In this document: in pieces, positions 1 through 5,211 of the stretch
Layout of the letters: each line of letters begins with the position of its first letter
How positions within the stretch are numbered: position 1 is the first letter of the stretch
Assembly: GCA_013331415.1 (NCBI GenBank)
Contig: DUGL01000197.1
Coordinates: 5,356-11,167 of the forward strand
Direction: 5' to 3'
DNA: 5,812 nt
DNA from: Methanoregulaceae archaeon
GTDB taxonomy: Archaea > Halobacteriota > Methanomicrobia > Methanomicrobiales > Methanospirillaceae
Program-made: the position numbers and the translations under genes
The notes under the pieces: model-generated
What the model saw: only the letters and a program-made list of their open reading frames with translations
Told to the model about the DNA's origin: nothing
Database searches by the model: none

Positions 1-794
1 AAGACCGGGTAGCCGAGTGCCGGTGTCACCCTGGTGATGGCGTGCTGCCGTACCGCGGTCGTTGCATTCAGCAGGTCGTGGAGCGTGGGCATGCTCAGGT
101 CGAGCACCAGGCTGCTCACCCCTTCTCCTGCACACTGGCCTGAAAGCAGGGCGAGCGAATCGAGGTTCTCTGCCTGTATGGTGAGCGGGCAGCCGAATTT
201 CTTTGCCAGCCGGCACATCTCAGGGTAATTCGCCGGGGTTGCGGTATGGATGAGCGGCCGGTAGTTTCCGCAGATGGCAAGGCCGGCCTCCATGATCGCG
301 GGATCACTGCTCATGAGCACTTCCGGCAGGTCAGCGACCTCCTCGACCGTCCCGATTGCCCGGGCAAATGTTGCGGGATCATGGCTCAGGCACCGGACTG
401 CCATGCCGTTCAACCGGATATCGGTCCCGACCCGCGTCAGGATCCTGTCACGGACAGAGATGACGATCTCCTTGATCGTGCCGGCGGGCATCGTATCAGG
501 GACCGCGATCATGATGCCGGGTTCATGGAAGAAGGTCTTCTCGTGCCGGAACTGGACCAGTTCCTCTCCCACCGTAAAGGCTCGTTCCCCGACACCGACC
601 TTCACCCGCTGGACCGGCGGCCGGGTCGACGCCCCGAGGATCTCCTTCGCATGCTCGTCGAGGTATGGGCAGAGGTCCGGCCGGACTTTCCCCCCTGCAA
701 GCTTCATCGCGAACGTGAGGCAGGTGGGATCCCCGCACTCCTTGCAGTTCTTCTTCGGGAGCAGCTTGTAGATGTCGAGGGGTTTGAGCGGCAT
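1..794 (-). CDS. acsC/cdhE: Corrinoid iron-sulfur protein large (gamma) subunit, AcsC/CdhE, 3' end cut by window edge
   Basis: Large subunit of the corrinoid iron-sulfur protein. It accepts a methyl group from methyl-tetrahydropterin on its corrinoid cobalt and delivers it to the A-cluster of acetyl-CoA synthase, in the cytoplasm. I translated 264 codons without a stop; the frame runs off the left edge, and the family is usually about 440-470 aa, so the C-terminal corrinoid-binding part is missing. The N-terminus starts MPLKPLDIYKLLPKKNC and carries the [4Fe-4S] ligands Cys17, Cys20, Cys25 and Cys42 (C-x2-C-x4-C-x16-C), typical of this family. A TIM-barrel region follows from about residue 90. 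The ATG lies 5 bp after the acsD stop; a G-run just before that stop may serve as ribosome binding site. The N-terminal half resembles the Moorella protein closely from memory. Product call is firm; bacterial-type affinity is inference. Confidence 0.95.
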   Translation of the reverse strand, partial: MPLKPLDIYKLLPKKNCKECGDPTCLTFAMKLAGGKVRPDLCPYLDEHAKEILGASTRPPVQRVKVGVGERAFTVGEELVQFRHEKTFFHEPGIMIAVPDTMPAGTIKEIVISVRDRILTRVGTDIRLNGMAVRCLSHDPATFARAIGTVEEVADLPEVLMSSDPAIMEAGLAICGNYRPLIHTATPANYPEMCRLAKKFGCPLTIQAENLDSLALLSGQCAGEGVSSLVLDLSMPTLHDLLNATTAVRQHAITRVTPALGYPV

Positions 795-799
795 CGGTG

Positions 800-1753
800 T
801 CACGCCCCCCCGCTTCCCGTTCCACCCCAGAACGAGGCGATCGCACGCTTCAGGAGCGGGACGGTCGCCGGGTGCCGGACTGAGACGATCGCTGCCCCTG
901 CAAAGGTTGCCGGGAGCAGGGTATGGTACTCCCATGCGACCGCGATCCGGTCAGCGTCTGCGCCTTCAGCTTCCCTGACCTCTTTGACCGTGAGCGAATC
1001 GGGTGCAGAACAGATCATCGGCATCGCGAGGTCCGTATCCCCCTTGAGCGCTGCAGTGCGGATCCGCTCCATCACCGAGTACGAATACTCAAACCCGTAT
1101 CCCAGCGCCCCGGTATAGGGATCGATCGCGATCCGGTCAGGGGGAAGTCCGATCTCCCGGAGGAGGATGTTCAGCTGTTTTGCAAGGTTGATGTCGATCG
1201 GCGACTGGGCGATGACCGCATGGCCGTATGCCATGGCTGCTGCGGCAACGCTGCGGTACCTGCCGGCCTCTGCAATCCCGAGCAGGACCCGTTCTCCCTC
1301 GGCTGCCTCCCCGATCTTCAGGAAGACCTCGCTGTCAATTCCGGGGTCATTGCTCCCCTCGATGATCAGCGGGAGGCCGGTGGCCTGGAGCACCGCCTCC
1401 ACCGTTTGCTGTATCCCGGACAGTTCAGAAAAACCTCTCCTCCTCGTGCTCGTGAGAGAGAGCCGGACCAGGTCCGGGCGGCACTCCTTCTCTGCATATG
1501 CGGCCCAGGCACCCGTGTCATCGGCGATATCCCCGACAGCCCGGGTGGCTGCTGCCGGCCAGAGGGCAGGATCATCGGCGATCTCGTATGCCACGAGCGG
1601 CATGTGGCCGGATGGTGGCGTGCCGATGTAGGGGAGGTCGCGCTCTCCCCCGACCCGCACCGAATGGCTCCGGGTGCCGCCCTCTCCCCTGCCTGCACCG
1701 ATGACCAGCTCATGGATCTGACCGGTCCATTCCGACAGCGTTGAAATTCCCAT
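800..1753 (-). CDS. acsD/cdhD: Corrinoid iron-sulfur protein small (delta) subunit, AcsD/CdhD
   Basis: Small subunit of the corrinoid iron-sulfur protein, the TIM-barrel partner of AcsC. Together they form the methyl carrier between methyltransferase and acetyl-CoA synthase. The 317-aa length fits bacterial AcsD (about 310-325 aa); Methanosarcina CdhD is much longer, around 430 aa. Family-like stretches include GGTRSH at residues 25-30, SPIDINLAKQLNIL at 184-197, and DPYTGALGYGFEYS followed by MERIR at about 211-232. The start is supported by a strong AGGGAGGG purine run 8-15 nt upstream, overlapping the tail of the cdhC/acsB stop. The gene sits 14 bp after the synthase stop and 5 bp before the acsC start, so it is almost certainly co-transcribed. 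The C-terminus ends in a Gly/Ser-rich tail of no known role. Confidence 0.95.
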   Translation of the reverse strand: MGISTLSEWTGQIHELVIGAGRGEGGTRSHSVRVGGERDLPYIGTPPSGHMPLVAYEIADDPALWPAAATRAVGDIADDTGAWAAYAEKECRPDLVRLSLTSTRRRGFSELSGIQQTVEAVLQATGLPLIIEGSNDPGIDSEVFLKIGEAAEGERVLLGIAEAGRYRSVAAAAMAYGHAVIAQSPIDINLAKQLNILLREIGLPPDRIAIDPYTGALGYGFEYSYSVMERIRTAALKGDTDLAMPMICSAPDSLTVKEVREAEGADADRIAVAWEYHTLLPATFAGAAIVSVRHPATVPLLKRAIASFWGGTGSGGA

Positions 1754-1767
1754 GCTCCCGACCCTCC

Positions 1768-3798
1768 CTAGAAAAGTGGTTTCATGGCGAGTGCCGGGTG
1801 GTCCGCTGCCGCGAGGAACGTTGCGAGGTCCTCGATGGTCTCTGCCGTCGTCTCGTCTCCAATTTTATCGAAGAGTGATGCTCTCTGCTTCGCTTTGAGC
1901 ACTGCAAGGAGTCTCTCTTTGAGCTCCTCTTTGAGGATCGCCGGCATCCAGACCAGGCGTTCGATCCCCCCCTCGGCCTGGAGGAAGCGGTCGGAGAGGA
2001 TATAGCCCTTGGAGATCCCGGCAAAACCAGGGGTCTGGGCGCCACCGCCGATGGTGCCGGCAAGGGTCGAGAAACTCATCCCGGACGGGGTCTCCCCCTT
2101 GTACTCCCGGTTCACGACCATGAAGCCGTTCACCTCGGGGAGCATCACCGCGATGCATTCGAAACACCCGCAGCAGGTCATCGGATACTCCATGATGCTG
2201 TACAGGGAGCACCGATCAATCTCTCCGTGGGAAGCTTTTTTTACGAACCGGTTGACGCCTTCGAACTCCCCGCGGTCCATGTCGATGATCTTCCCCTTCT
2301 CAACCGGCTGGTTGGCCCCGGAAGGTGCGATCTCGTATGCGATCTTCCCGTCAAGCCATGATATCGCCCCGCAGAGCGCAGGTCGTTCCGGGGTGATGAT
2401 GCAGACGTGGTTCGGGGCAAAGGTCTGGCAGAGCGTGCAGGAGTAGAACAGGTCCACATCGGTATCCCGCATCCCCCGGATCCTGTCGTCCCGTTCCCGG
2501 TACACCGCCTCGGCCTTCTCCCGTTTCGCACGAACCGTTGCTTCATCGGTGACCAGGGTGACCTGGACGGCATCGAGCAGGTCCGGAAAATCCATCCTGA
2601 ATTTCGCTGCAAGCAGGGTGCCGAGATCCCGTATCTTCACCCCTTTTGCCACGGCCTCCCGGGAGAGCCGTATCCAGATCAGGTCACGCTGGGCAACGTG
2701 CCAGGACCCCTCACCATAGTTGACAAAATTATGGATACGCCGCTCGAGGACCGGTTCGTACTCTTTCTTCATCTGTGTTCCTGCCACCTCGATGATGATC
2801 CCGAGCGGGACGGCAGATCCTTCCGAAATCCCGTCGATCTCCGGTCCGATGACCCGGACCCTCCCGTCCTCAACCTCTGCGGCAGGCCGGACCCGCAGGA
2901 GTTCAAAGGCAGGGGACCTCCCGCCCCCGAACTCCACGAACATCTCCTCTTTCCGGATGCTTTTCCCCTCGAACGCCGGGGAACAGGCCATCGGGATCGG
3001 TATCGCGGTCACGGTCACCTTGATCCCCCGGAGCTCCATCCCGGTCCGGACCGCATCGCCTGGCTGGACCCTGGTCCATTCGTCTCCCTGGTAGTCTCCC
3101 GCTGCGAGCACCGGGATGCCCAGGAGGCGGAATGAATCGATGACCGCGATCTCCTCGTCATCCAGGCCGGGGAATACGATAACGACGGCCTTTGCCCGTT
3201 CCTTTGCGTACGCGAGCAGCCGGCCCGCATCCCCCGGGGTGACCCCGCCAAACATCATGGCGACGCGGGCGAGGATGTCGATGAAATGGATGGCAGAGAG
3301 CGGCCGGGACCCGAGCGGGACGAGCCGGTATTCAGCACCCACCTTCACCCCGGCACTCCCCAGGCTCCGGATGATATCCCCGGAGAGGAAGGTGAGCATG
3401 TACTTCTCCTGCAGTTCCCGGCAGAGCCCGGCAGCAGTATCCGGGTTTGGCGGTGTCCCTGCCACCAGCATGAGCCCGAGGATGCTCCCGTCCACGAGCG
3501 AATACCCCAGCGTCCGGAGGACCGCGTCAGGGATAAACCCGGTGTAGGGTGCTGGCTCCTTTCCTGTTGCTGCCGCCTGCTGTGCCACCAGGCACTCCGC
3601 GGCCACGAGCGGATTCTGCCCGGCTGCGGCAAATGCCTTCTGTGCCTCATCTGCCGTGTTCACCGCATTCCCGGTGAGGGCGAAGGTGACCGGGAGGTGG
3701 TAGGCTGTTTCATCGTAGGAAAAGCTCCCCCCCATCCCCTCCAGCCGGGTTTTGAGTGACTCGTTCCCTGCATTCACTGCACTTTTGATATTTTTCAT
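1768..3798 (-). CDS. acsB/cdhC: Acetyl-CoA synthase (ACDS beta subunit), full-length form with N-terminal domain
   Basis: Forms or cleaves the C-C and C-S bonds of acetyl-CoA from a methyl group, CO and CoA. I place the start at 3798: GGTGA lies 7 nt upstream and a TATA-like element about 43 bp upstream; the frame stays open to an ATG at 3864, but that puts the TATA element inside the gene. Length is 676 aa, against about 470 for classical archaeal CdhC and 729 for Moorella AcsB. Order: N-terminal (CODH-docking type) domain about 1-258, middle domain about 259-450, A-cluster domain about 450-676. A-cluster ligands are Cys454, Cys457, Cys466 and Cys476, plus the Cys543-Gly-Cys545 motif that holds the distal nickel. 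Their spacing (3, 9, 10, 67, 2) equals that of Moorella Cys506-Cys597. Phe460 in CQTFAPNH corresponds to the gating Phe. The first gene of the operon; a CODH subunit is not in view. Confidence 0.97.
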   Translation of the reverse strand: MKNIKSAVNAGNESLKTRLEGMGGSFSYDETAYHLPVTFALTGNAVNTADEAQKAFAAAGQNPLVAAECLVAQQAAATGKEPAPYTGFIPDAVLRTLGYSLVDGSILGLMLVAGTPPNPDTAAGLCRELQEKYMLTFLSGDIIRSLGSAGVKVGAEYRLVPLGSRPLSAIHFIDILARVAMMFGGVTPGDAGRLLAYAKERAKAVVIVFPGLDDEEIAVIDSFRLLGIPVLAAGDYQGDEWTRVQPGDAVRTGMELRGIKVTVTAIPIPMACSPAFEGKSIRKEEMFVEFGGGRSPAFELLRVRPAAEVEDGRVRVIGPEIDGISEGSAVPLGIIIEVAGTQMKKEYEPVLERRIHNFVNYGEGSWHVAQRDLIWIRLSREAVAKGVKIRDLGTLLAAKFRMDFPDLLDAVQVTLVTDEATVRAKREKAEAVYRERDDRIRGMRDTDVDLFYSCTLCQTFAPNHVCIITPERPALCGAISWLDGKIAYEIAPSGANQPVEKGKIIDMDRGEFEGVNRFVKKASHGEIDRCSLYSIMEYPMTCCGCFECIAVMLPEVNGFMVVNREYKGETPSGMSFSTLAGTIGGGAQTPGFAGISKGYILSDRFLQAEGGIERLVWMPAILKEELKERLLAVLKAKQRASLFDKIGDETTAETIEDLATFLAAADHPALAMKPLF

Positions 3799-3805
3799 CG
3801 TATTT

Positions 3806-3810
3806 TCACC
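3806..3810 (-). promoter_or_regulatory. Ribosome binding site that decides the acsB/cdhC start
   Basis: On the minus strand GGTGA sits 7 nt before the ATG at 3798, matching the archaeal 16S anti-Shine-Dalgarno end. It is the main reason to prefer this start over the in-frame ATG 66 nt upstream at 3864. Confidence 0.7.
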
Positions 3811-3840
3811 CGGATTATCATGGTATTCTCGTTCCGGCCA

Positions 3841-3855
3841 CCTATATGGGTTTGG
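3841..3855 (-). promoter_or_regulatory. Putative TATA/BRE promoter of the acsB-acsD-acsC operon
   Basis: Read on the minus strand, CCAAACC (3849-3855, BRE-like) is followed directly by CATATAGG (3841-3848, TATA-like). A start about 25 bp downstream would fall near 3820, giving a short leader of roughly 20 nt that contains the GGTGA ribosome binding site (3806-3810) before the ATG at 3798. The spacing fits an archaeal promoter, but the box is a weak match to consensus. Confidence 0.45.
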
Positions 3856-3875
3856 ATCGTGCAAAGTCCGGAATA

Positions 3876-3899
3876 CCGGGGGTGATCACCGACCCGGGC
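3876..3899. promoter_or_regulatory. Palindrome in the divergent promoter region, candidate operator
   Basis: A perfect 10-bp palindrome, GGTGATCACC, lies at 3881-3890. It is flanked by CCGGG (3876-3880) and its inverse CCCGG (3894-3898), which extends the symmetry except for a 3-nt offset on the right side. It sits about 30 bp upstream of the acsB TATA-like element and about 65 bp upstream of the one for the glutaredoxin gene. That position suits a dimeric regulator acting on one or both promoters. No regulator gene is in the window, so the role is inference. Confidence 0.35.
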
Positions 3900-3956
3900 G
3901 GGCAGAAGAACCATGTTCCGGGGTTTGGACAGACTGAATTCACCGGGTTTGATAGC

Positions 3957-3964
3957 ATTAAATA
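3957..3964 (+). promoter_or_regulatory. Putative TATA element for the glutaredoxin-FDR genes
   Basis: ATTAAATA is the best TATA-like match on the plus strand upstream of the glutaredoxin gene. A start about 25 bp downstream would fall near 3986, after the in-frame ATGs at 3977 and 3983 and about 20 nt before the ATG at 4007. The element lies within a short direct repeat, ATAGCA at 3952-3957 and 3962-3967. Confidence 0.4.
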
Positions 3965-4006
3965 GCAGATCCGGTAATGCTTATGCAAGGATGTGCCGAT
4001 TTTTTT

Positions 4007-4285
4007 ATGAAGAAGGAACATGTACCCGGGAAGAACAAGGGAACGATAATCCTCTATGCCCTCTCCACCTGTGGGTGGTGTGCGAAGACAAAAGACCTCC
4101 TGAAAGAACTCGGGGTGGACCACTCCTATGTCTTTGTGGACCTCCTCTCCCCTGATGAACGGGAAGCAGCACTGCAGGAGGTCGAGAAGTTCAACCCTGC
4201 CGGGTCGTTTCCGACCTTGGTCATCGATAAGAGCAGGGTGATTGTCGGGTTCAAGGAAAAAGATATCCGCGAGGCCCTGGGATGA
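4007..4285 (+). CDS. Glutaredoxin/NrdH-like thiol-disulfide carrier
   Basis: A small cytoplasmic thioredoxin-fold protein of 92 aa that carries reducing equivalents through a dithiol. The active site is Cys22-Gly-Trp-Cys25 after a first strand (TIILYALST). The cis-proline is Pro69 in FPTLVID, followed by a GF motif where glutaredoxins bind the substrate backbone. The Trp in CGWC differs from the CPYC of classical glutaredoxins. The frame also holds ATGs at 3977 and 3983, which would add up to 10 residues; I prefer 4007 because the TATA-like element would place the transcript start after those codons. The ribosome binding site is weak (AAGGA about 15 nt upstream). Its stop overlaps the reductase start (ATGA), so the next protein is its likely reductant. 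In Methanosarcina barkeri an NrdH plus ferredoxin:disulfide reductase pair feeds the class III ribonucleotide reductase; no such reductase gene is visible here. Confidence 0.9.
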   Translation: MKKEHVPGKNKGTIILYALSTCGWCAKTKDLLKELGVDHSYVFVDLLSPDEREAALQEVEKFNPAGSFPTLVIDKSRVIVGFKEKDIREALG

Positions 4286-4794
4286 CCCCTGCTCCCCCCA
4301 CTGATGAAGCGATCGATGCCAGGTATGCACAGCTTGACCGGGAAGCGGAAGAGGGGGGGTATCACCTCAACCCTGACCGTGAATTCACGAGGAACCTTGT
4401 CCGCGGGCTGCTCGTCAACGAAGAACGGTACGGGTACCCCTCCTGTCCCTGCCGTGCCTCGCTGGGAAAACGCGAGGAGGACCGTGATATCATCTGTCCC
4501 TGCGACTACCGCGACCCGGATCTCGATGAGTACGATGTCTGCTACTGTGCCCTGTACGTGAGCGGGGCGGTCCTGAAGAATGAGGTACCAGTCGGGTGCA
4601 TCCCCGAACGGAGGCCGCCCCGGAGTGAGCGGAAGAAGGAGGCGGCAAAGGTGCCGGGAGCGGAGGTACCGCAGCAGCTTGCATACCCGGTCTGGCGCTG
4701 CCGGGTCTGCGGGTACCTCTGCGCCCGCGAGTCGCCCCCGCACATCTGCCCGGTCTGCAAGGCAACAAAGGACCGGTTTGAACGGTTCCTGTAA
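4282..4794 (+). CDS. Ferredoxin:disulfide reductase (FTR catalytic-type domain fused to rubredoxin-like domain)
   Basis: Takes electrons one at a time from ferredoxin and reduces a protein disulfide, probably that of the glutaredoxin encoded just upstream. The 170-aa protein has two parts. The first, about residues 8-110, matches the catalytic subunit of ferredoxin:thioredoxin reductase, with Cys55-Pro-Cys57, Cys72-Pro-Cys74 and Cys87-Tyr-Cys89; by analogy with the plant enzyme these supply four ligands to a [4Fe-4S] cluster and the active disulfide Cys57/Cys89. A charged linker (about 107-134) leads to a rubredoxin-like domain with Cys140-x2-Cys143 and Cys156-x2-Cys159. The same fusion is known in Methanosarcina ferredoxin:disulfide reductase. 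Translation is coupled by a 4-nt overlap (ATGA) with GAGG at 4271-4274 as ribosome binding site. The inter-motif spacings (14 and 12) differ from the plant 16 and 8. Confidence 0.92.
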   Translation: MTPAPPTDEAIDARYAQLDREAEEGGYHLNPDREFTRNLVRGLLVNEERYGYPSCPCRASLGKREEDRDIICPCDYRDPDLDEYDVCYCALYVSGAVLKNEVPVGCIPERRPPRSERKKEAAKVPGAEVPQQLAYPVWRCRVCGYLCARESPPHICPVCKATKDRFERFL

Positions 4795-4808
4795 CCCCTC
4801 GGGAGGGG
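4795..4808 (+). terminator. Short GC hairpin after the FDR stop, weak terminator candidate
   Basis: CCCCT (4795-4799) can pair with AGGGG (4804-4808) around a 4-nt loop, directly after the TAA at 4792-4794. There is no T-run after it, so it may be no more than a small RNA structure. Confidence 0.2.
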
Positions 4809-4834
4809 AGACCCGCACTGCAGGATCCTGAACG

Positions 4835-4842
4835 ATAAAATA
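4835..4842 (+). promoter_or_regulatory. Putative TATA element for the cysteine-rich gene
   Basis: ATAAAATA, in an A/T-rich patch of a GC-rich region, is centred about 25 bp upstream of the ATG at 4864. That spacing would place the transcript start at or next to the start codon, implying a leaderless or nearly leaderless mRNA. A GGAG at 4849-4852, 11 nt before the ATG, could instead serve read-through transcripts from the FDR gene. Confidence 0.4.
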
Positions 4843-4863
4843 GCCACGGGAGCAGTACCTACT

Positions 4864-5211
4864 ATGGTATATCCGGTAAAAATCGAGATCATCGGGTTAA
4901 AAGACATCACCTGCTCCCCGTTCCCCTGCGACAATACCCGGAGCTGCGGGCTCTATGACTGCTTCCCCACCGGAAAACTTGTGGTGGCATTCGATGCCCT
5001 GGCAGACGAACTCAGGAAAGAGTACGGGGACCGGGTGGCGCTGACCCTCACCCTCATCGACGATGGAGTCCCTCCTTACGTGAGGGAGATCATCGAGGAG
5101 TTCTCCCCCCCGCTCCCGATTGTTCTCATCAACGGGAAGTACGTCCCGATGGGGAGGATCTCCCTTCCGCTGGTACAGAAGGAACTCGGGAAGTGCAAAG
5201 AGCCAGTCTAG
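4864..5211 (+). CDS. Cysteine-rich small protein, possible thioredoxin-like fold, unknown function
   Basis: I do not recognise a named family with certainty. The 115-aa protein opens with a beta strand (VKIEIIG), then a cysteine cluster Cys17-x4-Cys22-x5-Cys28-x4-Cys33, with a lone Cys111 near the C-terminus. A helix (about 43-54), a strand (VALTLTLID, 58-66), a second helix (about 70-79) and the segment Pro83-Leu-Pro85-Ile-Val-Leu-Ile-Asn-Gly follow. This beta-alpha-beta-alpha-beta order, with a proline before the third strand and an NGK turn, resembles the cis-Pro region of thioredoxin-like proteins (compare FPTLVID in the glutaredoxin upstream). The cysteines could be redox-active or bind a metal or Fe-S cluster. 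There is no signal peptide or membrane segment, so it is probably cytoplasmic. It sits 69 bp after the reductase, and its stop overlaps that of the carbonic anhydrase. The gene is probably real; its function is open. Confidence 0.8.
   Translation: MVYPVKIEIIGLKDITCSPFPCDNTRSCGLYDCFPTGKLVVAFDALADELRKEYGDRVALTLTLIDDGVPPYVREIIEEFSPPLPIVLINGKYVPMGRISLPLVQKELGKCKEPV

Noticed and set aside
34..307. Small frames on both strands at the left edge
   Set aside because: The minus-strand acsC frame is open across this region with AcsC-like sequence, so these are overlapping chance frames.
246..1744. Long plus-strand reading frames (246-1118 and 923-1744) opposite acsC and acsD
   Set aside because: They lie antisense to genes with clear family motifs, have Arg/Pro/Asp-rich low-information translations, and resemble no known protein. 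GC-rich codon use on the opposite strand explains them.
2407..3135. A 242-aa plus-strand frame opposite acsB
   Set aside because: It is a shadow of the synthase gene, with Pro/Asp/His-rich translation and no recognisable domain or ribosome binding site.
3796..3864. Upstream in-frame start of acsB at 3864 (22 extra residues)
   Set aside because: No good ribosome binding site was seen; the TATA-like element would lie inside the gene, whereas the ATG at 3798 has GGTGA at ideal spacing.
3977..4006. Upstream in-frame starts of the glutaredoxin at 3977 and 3983
   Set aside because: They fall before the transcript start predicted from the TATA-like element and add residues not typical of the family. 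The 4007 site also has only a weak ribosome binding site, so this is a preference, not proof.
3842..4330. A 162-aa minus-strand frame spanning the divergent intergenic region and the glutaredoxin gene
   Set aside because: It is mostly antisense to the glutaredoxin gene, would run through the promoter region, and its translation shows no known motif.
4126..4934. Minus-strand frames opposite the FDR gene (4126-4818, 4542-4934)
   Set aside because: The plus strand encodes a clear ferredoxin:disulfide reductase with all six catalytic-domain cysteines and a rubredoxin-like knuckle; the opposite frames show no family features.
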